Source: Oscillospiraceae bacterium
GTDB taxonomy: Bacteria; Bacillota; Clostridia; Oscillospirales; Oscillospiraceae
Reading direction: 5' to 3'
Assembly (NCBI GenBank): GCA_017405545.1
Contig: JAFRAF010000200.1
Span: forward strand, 1-6,175
Length of the DNA: 6,175 nucleotides
Shown: positions 1-5,411 of the stretch, piece after piece
Layout of the letters: every line of letters begins with the position of its first letter
How positions within the stretch are numbered: the stretch's first letter is position 1
Program-made: the position numbers and the translations under genes
Notes under the pieces: model-generated
Database searches by the model: none
Seen by the model: only the letters and a program-made list of their open reading frames with translations
What the model was told of the DNA's origin: nothing

Positions 1-470
1 AGAACGATGCCCTCGGAAAACATGCGCTCGGCGCATTCCGGAAAGGGCCGGTCCGTCTCGATAAAGTATTCTTTCACGATTTTCGACTCGGGGCTTATTA
101 TACTGCGGCACAGTTCCCCGTCGTTTGTGATGAGCAGCAGGCCCTCGGAGTCCATGTCGAGACGTCCCACCGGGAAAAGGCATGCCTCCCTGTACGGACT
201 TCCGAGCAGGTCGAGGACGGTTTTGTGCCTGTCGGAGCACGTGGCGCTTATACAGCCGGTGGATTTGTTGAGCATGAGGCAGACCCGCTCCCGGGCGGCG
301 ACTGCCTTGCCGTCCACCCGTATATCACAGCCGCTGTCACAGCGAAATGAGCTGTCGTATATGACGACGCCGTTTACGCTTACACGACCGGCAGCGACGA
401 GCGCCTTTGCCTGCCTGTGGGAGGCGAGGCCGCAGCTCCGTATGTAATTGTCAAGGCGCTGTATGGCCAT
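1..470 (-). CDS. rsuA: RsuA-type 16S rRNA pseudouridine synthase (5' part; 3' end outside window)
   Basis: Isomerises a uridine in 16S rRNA to pseudouridine (U516 in E. coli numbering, from family knowledge) on 30S assembly intermediates in the cytoplasm. The 156 visible residues start at the ATG complementary to 468-470. An S4 RNA-binding domain occupies about residues 3-55 (RLDNYIRSCGLASHRQAKAL, then the turn GRVSVNG at 28-34). The catalytic domain follows, with HKTVLDLL at 82-89 and the signature GRLDMDSEGLLLITNDG at 102-118, in which D105 is the expected catalytic Asp. The K-x-Y motif is K133-E-Y135. The start is supported by AAGGAG nine bases upstream (complement of 480-485). RsuA proteins are about 230-240 residues, so roughly the last third is missing. 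The usual Pro after the Lys of the LNKP motif is Ser here (K69-S70). RluB, a 23S rRNA paralogue, is the main alternative; the SATxxDRHKTVLDLL spacing and the ISP motif at 125-127 favour RsuA. It is transcribed divergently from the ABC-F gene. Confidence 0.88.
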   Translation of the reverse strand, partial: MAIQRLDNYIRSCGLASHRQAKALVAAGRVSVNGVVIYDSSFRCDSGCDIRVDGKAVAARERVCLMLNKSTGCISATCSDRHKTVLDLLGSPYREACLFPVGRLDMDSEGLLLITNDGELCRSIISPESKIVKEYFIETDRPFPECAERMFSEGIV

Positions 471-479
471 GGCGGGACG

Positions 480-485
480 CTCCTT
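480..485 (-). promoter_or_regulatory. Ribosome binding site of rsuA
   Basis: The minus strand reads AAGGAG, a full Shine-Dalgarno match, nine bases before the ATG at 468-470. It fixes the start of the pseudouridine synthase at the base where the S4 domain begins, with no N-terminal extension. Confidence 0.75.
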
Positions 486-498
486 AGCGGGGTTTTAC

Positions 499-514
499 TG
501 CCCGTAAACGGGCA
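499..514. repeat. Inverted repeat in the rsuA-uup divergent gap
   Basis: A perfect dyad, TGCCCGT-AA-ACGGGCA (7-bp arms, 2-bp centre), sits 14 bp outside the rsuA Shine-Dalgarno and 14 bp before the uup Shine-Dalgarno. No T-run follows it on either strand, so it is not a typical intrinsic terminator. It could be an operator for the divergent pair or a small leader hairpin. Nothing identifies a regulator. The 72-bp gap holds no convincing -35/-10 pair, so the promoters may lie inside the flanking coding sequence or be weak. Confidence 0.4.
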
Positions 515-527
515 TTGAAGACAGAAC

Positions 528-532
528 AGGGA
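528..532 (+). promoter_or_regulatory. Ribosome binding site deciding the uup start
   Basis: AGGGA lies ten bases before the ATG at 543 but only four before the in-frame TTG at 537. The spacing favours ATG 543 and a protein beginning MLLSAEKIS, which also matches where ABC-F proteins normally begin. Confidence 0.6.
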
Positions 533-542
533 TGGTTTGATT

Positions 543-2324
543 ATGCTGCTTTCAGCTGAAAAGATATCTATAAACTTCGGCACGAGACAGCTGCTGGACG
601 GGGTCGATCTGTACCTGAACGAGGGTGACAAGATCGGAGTTATCGGCGTAAACGGAGCCGGAAAGAGCACATTGCTGGCCATACTCTCCGGGGCTTTGAC
701 GCCCGATGAGGGCAGCGTGAGCCGGGATCCCAACGTACAGGTCAGCGTGCTGCGGCAGAACCCCGTGATGCGGGATGATGCCGGCCTTTTGGAGCAGGTG
801 TTTGAGGACTTCTCCCCGGACTACAGGCAGCTGAAGGAATACGAGGCCAGAAGCATGCTGGGCAAGCTGGGCTTTACGGATATGAACAGGCGCATCGGAG
901 AGCTCAGTGGTGGGGAACGGCGCAGAGTGGCCCTTGCCATCACTCTGCTGCATCCGGCGGATGTGCTGATACTGGATGAGCCCACGAACCACCTGGACAG
1001 CGACATGGTGATATGGTTGGAAAAATGGCTCCAGCGCTTTTCCGGCGGCCTGATAATGGTGACCCACGACAGGTTTTTTCTCGAGAGAGTCGCCAACCGC
1101 ATAACCGAGCTGTACCGCGCAAAATTATACCACTATGAGGCGAATTATTCCAGATATCTGGAGCTTAAAACCCAGCGTGAGGAGATGGCCGAAGCAGCGG
1201 AGCGGCGCAGACAGTCCATACTCCGTGTGGAGTACCAGTGGATAATGCGGGGCGCCCAGGCCAGACGCACGAAAAACAAGGACAGGATAGCCAGATACGA
1301 GGAACTCAAGTCCCGGGAAAAACCGGAGACAGCTGAGAATGTGCGCATGGCGACAGCCAGCAGCCGCCTGGGGAAAAAGGTGCTCAGTCTGGAGGACGTG
1401 AGCAAGAGCTTCGGGGATAAATGTGTGCTCAGTCATTTCTCCTATGAGCTGTGCCGCGGCGACCGCATAGGCATAGTGGGCCCCAACGGGGCGGGGAAAT
1501 CCACCCTGTTGGGCATCATCGCCGGTACCCTGCAGCCGGACAGCGGTATAATCGAGCGGGGCGTGACTGTTAGAATCGGCGTTTTCAGCCAGGAGGGCCG
1601 GGAGCTGGACCTTGAACAGCGTGTGTTCGATTTCATACATGAGACGGCACGTGAGGTGAAAACCCGGGAGGGCAGCTTTTCCGCCAGCCGGATGATGGAG
1701 CGATTCCTGTTCACCCCGGATATGCAGTCCATGCCCATAGGCAAGCTCAGCGGAGGGGAGCGCAGACGGCTCTATCTCCTGTCTGTGCTGATACAGGCGC
1801 CCAATGTGCTGCTGCTGGACGAGCCCACGAACGATCTGGACGTGATGACTCTGGCGGTGCTTGAGGACTATCTGGAGGATTTCCCCGGACCGGTGATAGC
1901 CGTGTCCCATGACAGGTTTTTCCTTGACAAGATGGCTGACAGCATATTTGAACTCAGGCCCGGCGGGGAAGTGCGCAGATACACGGGCAATTTCAGCGAC
2001 TATATGGAAAAGCGGGAGGAAACGGAAAAACCGTCGAAGGAGCGCAAGGCGGACAGCACGCCCGTGCAGTCTCCGCCCCGCAGGAAAAAGCTGAAATTCA
2101 GCTTCAGCGAGCAGCGGGAGTACGAGAACATCGAGGCGGATATCGCAGAGATAGAGGCAAAGCTCGCCGACAATGAGCGGGACAGCCAGACCTTCGGCTC
2201 GGACTATGTTAAGCTGTCGGAGCTCATGGAGGAGCGGGAGCGCCTGAGCGCCCTGCTGGATGAGAAGATAGAGCGCTGGGCCTATTTGAGCGAGCTGGCC
2301 GAGAGGATAGCAGCGCAGAAATAA
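543..2324 (+). CDS. uup: Uup-type ABC-F family ATPase
   Basis: Soluble protein with two ATP-binding cassettes and no membrane segment, as in the ABC-F class, whose members act on ribosomes. E. coli Uup also binds branched DNA and limits precise transposon excision (family knowledge). The 593 residues contain cassette 1 with Walker A GVNGAGKST at 35-43, signature LSGGE at 121-125, Walker B/D-loop DEPTNHLD at 145-152 (catalytic E146) and switch His in VTHDRFFLERV. The charged inter-cassette linker contains RGAQARRTKNKDRI, the element that points to Uup. Cassette 2 has GPNGAGKST at 313-321, LSGGE at 402-406 and DEPTNDLD at 426-433 (catalytic E427), then VSHDRFFLDKM. From about 513 an Arg/Lys-rich stretch leads into a predicted coiled coil rich in Glu and Leu, matching the C-terminal DNA-binding domain of Uup. 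All catalytic motifs are intact in both halves, so the protein should hydrolyse ATP. Antibiotic-resistance ABC-F proteins are the alternative, but the C-terminal domain argues against them. It is followed by greA after a 68-bp gap without a terminator. Confidence 0.9.
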   Translation: MLLSAEKISINFGTRQLLDGVDLYLNEGDKIGVIGVNGAGKSTLLAILSGALTPDEGSVSRDPNVQVSVLRQNPVMRDDAGLLEQVFEDFSPDYRQLKEYEARSMLGKLGFTDMNRRIGELSGGERRRVALAITLLHPADVLILDEPTNHLDSDMVIWLEKWLQRFSGGLIMVTHDRFFLERVANRITELYRAKLYHYEANYSRYLELKTQREEMAEAAERRRQSILRVEYQWIMRGAQARRTKNKDRIARYEELKSREKPETAENVRMATASSRLGKKVLSLEDVSKSFGDKCVLSHFSYELCRGDRIGIVGPNGAGKSTLLGIIAGTLQPDSGIIERGVTVRIGVFSQEGRELDLEQRVFDFIHETAREVKTREGSFSASRMMERFLFTPDMQSMPIGKLSGGERRRLYLLSVLIQAPNVLLLDEPTNDLDVMTLAVLEDYLEDFPGPVIAVSHDRFFLDKMADSIFELRPGGEVRRYTGNFSDYMEKREETEKPSKERKADSTPVQSPPRRKKLKFSFSEQREYENIEADIAEIEAKLADNERDSQTFGSDYVKLSELMEERERLSALLDEKIERWAYLSELAERIAAQK

Positions 2325-2382
2325 AAGCGGAAGCAAAACAATTTTTGCCGCCCGTGACTTTGACACGGATCGGCGGCGGAAC

Positions 2383-2386
2383 GGAG
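2383..2386 (+). promoter_or_regulatory. Ribosome binding site deciding the greA start
   Basis: GGAG lies six bases before the ATG at 2393. The reading frame stays open upstream to an ATG-less stretch at about 2345, but those extra residues (PPVTLTRIGG) do not resemble GreA and have no ribosome binding site, so 2393 is the start. Confidence 0.7.
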
Positions 2387-2392
2387 AAGAAT

Positions 2393-2896
2393 ATGAATGA
2401 CGAACTCACAGAAGTTGACATACAGAAGATGAAGGAGGAGATAGAGTACCGGAGCAATGTACTCAGGCCGAAGCTCATCGAGGATGTGAAGACGGCCAGA
2501 GCCTTCGGGGATCTGAGTGAGAATTTCGAGTACAAGGCCGCCAAGCAGGAGAAAAACCGCAACGACAGCCGCATACGATATCTGGAGCGGATGGTGAAGA
2601 CCGCCCGGGTCATATCCCCGGAATCGGCTGAGGATGTGGTGGGCCTCTTTGATACTGTCACCCTGTTCTTTGAGGAGGACAACGAGGAACAGACGATACG
2701 CCTTGTGACCACCCTGAGGCAGAACGCCCTCAAGGGGCTTATCAGCAAGGAGTCGCCACTGGGAAGTAGCATAATGGGCCGCTCAAAGGGAGACAGGGTC
2801 AATGTGAAGGTAAATGACAGCTACAGCTATTATGTGGTCATACGCTCCATAGAAAAGGGAGAGGACGACGACACGCTGGATATAAGCAGGTATTAG
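2393..2896 (+). CDS. greA: GreA/GreB-family transcript cleavage factor
   Basis: Enters the secondary channel of backtracked RNA polymerase and stimulates cleavage of the extruded RNA 3' end, restarting arrested elongation. The 167-residue protein has the two family parts. The N-terminal antiparallel coiled coil (about 5-76) carries the tip motif GDLSENFEY at 39-47, in which D40 and E43 correspond to the acidic residues that hold the catalytic metal. The C-terminal FKBP-like domain (about 82-155) contains ISKESPLGSSIMG at 117-129. GreA is normally about 158 residues; here an acidic tail (GEDDDTLDISRY) adds roughly ten after the last domain strand. The tip of the coiled coil keeps AAKQEK but replaces the common GFIEGRI with NRNDSRI. 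The protein may therefore be a GreA paralogue rather than the only GreA of the genome; this cannot be judged from the window. It probably shares a transcript with uup, 68 bp upstream, and is followed at once by a terminator. Confidence 0.9.
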   Translation: MNDELTEVDIQKMKEEIEYRSNVLRPKLIEDVKTARAFGDLSENFEYKAAKQEKNRNDSRIRYLERMVKTARVISPESAEDVVGLFDTVTLFFEEDNEEQTIRLVTTLRQNALKGLISKESPLGSSIMGRSKGDRVNVKVNDSYSYYVVIRSIEKGEDDDTLDISRY

Positions 2897-2897
2897 T

Positions 2898-2926
2898 AAA
2901 GGCGCGGACAAGAGTCCGCGCCTTTT
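2898..2926. terminator. Intrinsic terminator after greA, probably bidirectional
   Basis: The perfect 9-bp stem GGCGCGGAC/GTCCGCGCC (2901-2909 with 2914-2922) has the loop AAGA and TTTT at 2923-2926. It begins four bases after the greA stop codon. AAA before the stem pairs with the T-run, lengthening the helix and giving a TTT run on the other strand, so it may also stop leftward transcripts from the MBL gene 84 bp away. The forward signal is the stronger one. Confidence 0.85.
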
Positions 2927-2937
2927 GATTGCTTACG

Positions 2938-2980
2938 GCGTCGGTGCGTCCGCATTGCCTTTTTGCTGACACACCGATGC
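2938..2980. repeat. Long imperfect hairpin in the greA/MBL convergent gap
   Basis: Bases 2938-2950 pair with 2968-2980 over 13 positions, with one G-T wobble and one C-A mismatch when read on the plus strand. The roughly 17-base loop carries five T. No T-run follows the stem on either strand, so it is a weak terminator candidate by itself. It may fold in the 3' end of the leftward MBL transcript and protect it or aid termination. The rest of the gap (2927-3009) shows nothing else. Confidence 0.4.
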
Positions 2981-3009
2981 TGTCCGATGGGATTGACCTT
3001 AATACGGGG

Positions 3010-3828
3010 CTAGAACTCAAAGCTGGTGCCGCCCGCGGCGTAGAACAGCCTGTCGCCCATGCTGAGCTTTAAACGCTCATAGGCGTAGTCGCCGGTGCAG
3101 TGTCCGGTGTAGAATACGCCTGGGTACTCCAGCAGCCTCGCGGCCAGGGAGTCCAGCTCCTCGTCGGAGAGGCTTGCGCCGCTTCTGGGGTTTGACAGAT
3201 GGAAACCTCCCAGAACTATATCCGGGGCCTTGCCCACCACCTCGATGCAGCGCTGGAGAATGTTGACTATGCCCCTGTGGGCGCATCCCGCCAGCAGAAT
3301 GGAGCGCTCGCCGTCTATAAAGAGGCTCTGTTCATGGCGGAAGGGGTCTTCGATATACTCCTCGCCCAGCTTCTCTTTCAGGACTTTGTTTGTGGAGGAA
3401 TAGTACTCATAGCCGCTTATGTCGCTGATGATTGTCATACCGTCGGCAATCTGACTGCTCCCCTCGGTGAGTATGAGCCTGTCCCTGTACTCGTCGAGAC
3501 GGGGCAGACCGATGTAGTGGGGACCCTTGGGGGTGGCTATAAAGAACTTGCCGAAGGAGAAGCGGTTTACATATACCGGCGCTGTGGCATTCTCTTTGAA
3601 AAAGCGGGGCAGGCCGTTTCCGTGGTCGTAGTGGCCGTGGGACAGGAGGGCCATGTCCACCTTTGATATGTCCACGCCCAGGACCTCAGCGTTGTCGGCG
3701 AAGGCGCCGCTGTCGCCGAAATCCACCAGGACATTGTGCGCGCCTGTCTCGACATATACGCTCAGGCCGTGTTCAGCCGCCAGATCATCTCTGGCCGCTT
3801 TGTTCTCTATCAAAACCGTAAGCTTCAT
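3010..3828 (-). CDS. Metallo-beta-lactamase-fold protein, COG1237 / DHPS-like MBL type
   Basis: Cytoplasmic MBL-fold metallohydrolase of the group whose members are often labelled 7,8-dihydropterin-6-methyl-4-(beta-D-ribofuranosyl)-aminobenzene-5'-phosphate synthase; the label is inherited and the real substrate is not known here. The 272 residues start MKLTVLIENKA and lack a signal peptide. Visible metal ligands are the HxHxDH motif S-H64-G-H66-Y-D68-H69-G, H184 in LLAGCAHRGIVNIL and H210 in LGGFHL. Further family marks are VLVDFGDSG at 33-41, HEQSL at 165-169 and the C-terminal Y-T-G-H243-C-T-G motif, which probably adds to the active site. All metal positions are intact and length is normal for the family. 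The start is supported by AAGGGAG (complement of 3835-3841) six bases upstream. The gene converges on greA and diverges from alaX, and appears monocistronic. A methanopterin-type pathway is unlikely in a Clostridia-like genome, so I give no gene symbol or substrate. Confidence 0.88.
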   Translation of the reverse strand: MKLTVLIENKAARDDLAAEHGLSVYVETGAHNVLVDFGDSGAFADNAEVLGVDISKVDMALLSHGHYDHGNGLPRFFKENATAPVYVNRFSFGKFFIATPKGPHYIGLPRLDEYRDRLILTEGSSQIADGMTIISDISGYEYYSSTNKVLKEKLGEEYIEDPFRHEQSLFIDGERSILLAGCAHRGIVNILQRCIEVVGKAPDIVLGGFHLSNPRSGASLSDEELDSLAARLLEYPGVFYTGHCTGDYAYERLKLSMGDRLFYAAGGTSFEF

Positions 3829-3851
3829 AATAAACTCCCTTCTGCCGCACT

Positions 3852-3867
3852 AACACTGAGCAGAGTT
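3852..3867. repeat. Imperfect dyad just upstream of the MBL gene
   Basis: AACACTG-AG-CAGAGTT is symmetric in 7-bp arms apart from one mismatched pair. It lies about ten bases outside the MBL Shine-Dalgarno, inside the probable 5' leader. It could be an operator half-site pair or fold weakly in RNA; no regulator can be named. Confidence 0.3.
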
Positions 3868-3903
3868 AAAACCCGAATCCCCTATGCGGCAGGGGAGATT
3901 CGG
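3868..3903 (-). promoter_or_regulatory. Terminator-like hairpin in the MBL leader (possible attenuator)
   Basis: On the minus strand CCGAAT (complement of 3898-3903) pairs with ATTCGG (3873-3878), and CCCCT pairs with AGGGG inside it, with a 2-base bulge and a 7-base loop. The helix is followed by GTTTTAAC, a short U-run. It sits about 45 bases before the MBL start, where a leader terminator or other RNA control element could act. I recognise no known riboswitch consensus. The U-run is short, so it may instead be only a leader hairpin. Confidence 0.35.
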
Positions 3904-3949
3904 ACTTGTTTCGATGACAGGGACGGCACTGTACCCGCTCCGGGGCTTC

Positions 3950-3978
3950 TTGAATTTCCAACGACGTTAAAGTATAAT
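3950..3978 (+). promoter_or_regulatory. Sigma-70/sigma-A-type promoter for alaX
   Basis: TTGAAT (3950-3955) and TATAAT (3973-3978) are separated by exactly 17 bases. The -10 is a full consensus match and the -35 matches four of six positions. Transcription should begin near 3985, giving a leader of about 75 bases before the alaX start at 4062. Confidence 0.75.
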
Positions 3979-3983
3979 ATACT
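3971..3983. promoter_or_regulatory. Palindromic -10 region, possible bidirectional promoter
   Basis: AGTATA-A-TATACT is a perfect 6-bp-arm palindrome covering the alaX -10 element. The minus strand therefore also carries -10-like hexamers (TATATT, TATACT) that could drive the MBL gene leftward with a leader of about 140 bases. No good minus-strand -35 is visible at 17 bases, so leftward activity is less certain. Confidence 0.4.
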
Positions 3984-4049
3984 AAACATCGAAATTACCG
4001 GGGCTGACGTCTGCATAGACCCGGAAATCATATAAGTCCTGTATCGATC

Positions 4050-4053
4050 GGAG
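4050..4053 (+). promoter_or_regulatory. Ribosome binding site deciding the alaX start
   Basis: GGAG is eight bases from the ATG at 4062 but only two from the in-frame ATG at 4056. The spacing favours 4062, giving a protein beginning MTERLYYID. Confidence 0.6.
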
Positions 4054-4061
4054 ACATGAGC

Positions 4062-5228
4062 ATGACAGAGAGATTATACTATATAGACAGCCATCTTGTA
4101 AAGTTCAGCGCCGTTGTGCAATCCTGTGAGGAGCGGAACGGCAAATGGGCGGTGAAGCTGGACAGGACCGCCTTTTTTCCCGGCGGGGGCGGACAGCTGC
4201 CGGACACGGGATATATCGGCGGCGTCCGCGTCGCCGATATGGAGGAGCTGGACGACGGGGAGATAATCCATATCACGGAGAGCCCCCTCGACCCGGGCGC
4301 CGGAGTGGAGTGCGCCATTGACTGGGACACTAGGTTCGGATATATGCAGAACCATACCGGGGAGCATATCATCTCCGGCCTGGCCCACAGCCTTTTCGGT
4401 GTGAACAACATCGGTTTCCACATGGGCGCCGAGGGCGTCATAGTCGACTGGGACGGCTATCTGGACAGAGAGCAGCTGGAGGAGATAGAGCGCCGGGCAA
4501 ACGAGGCCATACACAGGGACCTGCCCATAACGATATGTTTTCCCGGCCCCGAAGAGCTGGGCGGTCTGGAGTACAGGAGCAAGCTGGACATCACGGAAAA
4601 TGTGCGCCTTGTGAGCATAGAGGACGTGGACTGCTGCGCCTGCTGCGCGCCCCATTGTCTCCGCACGGGGGAGGTGGGACAGATAAAGCTCTACGAGTCG
4701 GTGAAGAACAAGGGAGGAGTTCGGGTCCGCATGCTGGCCGGCATGGACGCCTATGAGGACATGCGGATCAAATTCGCCAACAACAGCGAGATATCCAACG
4801 CCCTGTCGGCCAAGCCCAACGAGACCGCTGCGGCCGTACACAGACTAATGGACTCAGCCGAGGAGCTCAAACTGCAGATAAGGGAGCTCAAGGACAGCCT
4901 TATCCGCCGCAGTGTTTCCGCTCTTGAACAGACTGAGGGCAACATATGCGTCTTCGAGCCGGACTTCGACGGGGACATGCTCAGACACGTGGTGAACGTC
5001 GGTATGGAGCTCTGCGGAGGCATATGCGCCGCTTTCTCCGGCGGCGACAGGGCCTGGAAATACTGCATGGGCAGCAAAAACGTGAACATATCGAAGGCGG
5101 GTAAGCAGATAAACGCGGACCTGAGCGGAAGAGGGGGCGGAAAGCCCCCCATGATACAGGGCAGCATGACGGCGTCAAGACAGGAGATCGAGGAGTATTT
5201 CAAAAAGGCCCTTTTCGGAGCCGAATGA
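4062..5228 (+). CDS. alaX: Alanyl-tRNA editing protein, long form (AlaX-L) with DHHA1 domain
   Basis: A free-standing homologue of the AlaRS editing domain that hydrolyses mischarged tRNA(Ala), mainly Ser-tRNA(Ala), in trans in the cytoplasm. The 388 residues show the small N-terminal barrel with TAFFPGGGGQLPDTG (36-50). The editing core has the zinc-binding H98-T-G-E-H102 motif (QNHTGEHIISGL), and C194-x3-H198 in a cysteine-dense stretch (residues 191-199) followed by TGEVG. After the KGGVRVRMLAG segment (217-227) come a predicted coiled coil (about 254-283, AEELKLQIRELKDSL) and a C-terminal DHHA1 domain ending with GRGGGKP (356-362), the RNA-binding element that defines the long form. The four zinc ligands are present, so the enzyme should be active. 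Length is usual for AlaX-L. It lacks the AlaRS aminoacylation domain, so it is not a truncated alaS. It has its own promoter and is divergent from the MBL gene. The start is chosen from Shine-Dalgarno spacing; an ATG two codons earlier is possible. Confidence 0.92.
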   Translation: MTERLYYIDSHLVKFSAVVQSCEERNGKWAVKLDRTAFFPGGGGQLPDTGYIGGVRVADMEELDDGEIIHITESPLDPGAGVECAIDWDTRFGYMQNHTGEHIISGLAHSLFGVNNIGFHMGAEGVIVDWDGYLDREQLEEIERRANEAIHRDLPITICFPGPEELGGLEYRSKLDITENVRLVSIEDVDCCACCAPHCLRTGEVGQIKLYESVKNKGGVRVRMLAGMDAYEDMRIKFANNSEISNALSAKPNETAAAVHRLMDSAEELKLQIRELKDSLIRRSVSALEQTEGNICVFEPDFDGDMLRHVVNVGMELCGGICAAFSGGDRAWKYCMGSKNVNISKAGKQINADLSGRGGGKPPMIQGSMTASRQEIEEYFKKALFGAE

Positions 5229-5260
5229 TAAACGTCGGCGCGATAATCACATACTCAATG

Positions 5261-5300
5261 AAAAAACGAAGGCCATGTCCGTCAGTGGGGACATGGCCTT
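5261..5300. terminator. Terminator between alaX and the NlpC/P60 gene
   Basis: A perfect 12-bp stem AAGGCCATGTCC/GGACATGGCCTT (5269-5280 with 5289-5300) has an 8-base loop. On the minus strand it is followed after two bases by six T (complement of 5261-5266), a strong terminator for leftward transcripts of the NlpC/P60 gene, 112 bp beyond that gene's stop. On the plus strand it lies 40 bp after the alaX stop but has only TTT after the stem, so it is probably bidirectional but weaker for alaX. Confidence 0.8.
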
Positions 5301-5386
5301 TACGACTCTTGCGATTATGCTCCTCGGCTGTGAATGGGGAGAAATATACCCCGAAACCAAAGTCCCGGGGCATTTCATTATGTAGT

Positions 5387-5399
5387 GTACAAGTTGTAC
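5387..5399. repeat. Palindrome GTACAA-G-TTGTAC downstream of the NlpC/P60 gene
   Basis: A perfect dyad with 6-bp arms and a 1-bp centre lies 13 bp beyond the stop codon of the leftward hydrolase. No T-run follows. A second, weaker dyad, CCCCG at 5349-5353 with CGGGG at 5366-5370, is nearby. The stretch 5301-5411 holds no credible gene. Confidence 0.35.
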
Positions 5400-5411
5400 T
5401 GAAAGGTCAAA

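Noticed and set aside
7..447. A 146-codon plus-strand open frame at the left end
   Set aside because: It is the shadow of rsuA; the minus frame has S4 and pseudouridine synthase motifs.
515..544. TTGAAG with GATTAT as the uup promoter
   Set aside because: The supposed -10 overlaps the ATG at 543, so the transcript would begin inside the gene.
543..2324. ABC-F gene as an antibiotic-resistance (target protection) determinant
   Set aside because: The Uup-type linker and C-terminal coiled-coil domain, and housekeeping neighbours, point to Uup rather than a resistance ABC-F; no resistance evidence is visible.
2333..2348. GCAAAA/TTTTGC hairpin between uup and greA as a terminator
   Set aside because: The T bases are within the stem, the helix is only 6 bp of mostly A-T pairs, and no T-run follows; read-through into greA is more likely.
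1125..2366. A 413-codon open frame on the minus strand opposite the ABC-F gene
   Set aside because: It is fully antisense to a gene with intact cassette motifs, has no recognisable domain, and its openness follows from the codon bias of the real gene.
2360..2388. TTGACA at 2360-2365 as a -35 of a separate greA promoter
   Set aside because: At 16-18 bp spacing the bases are GGAGAA-like, overlapping the ribosome binding site, with no -10 match.
3736..4035. A 99-codon plus-strand frame spanning the MBL start and the intergenic region
   Set aside because: It overlaps the MBL gene in antisense and crosses the alaX promoter; no motif or ribosome binding site was seen.
4074..4841. A 255-codon minus-strand open frame opposite alaX
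   Set aside because: It is antisense to a well-supported gene and shows no domain or ribosome binding site.
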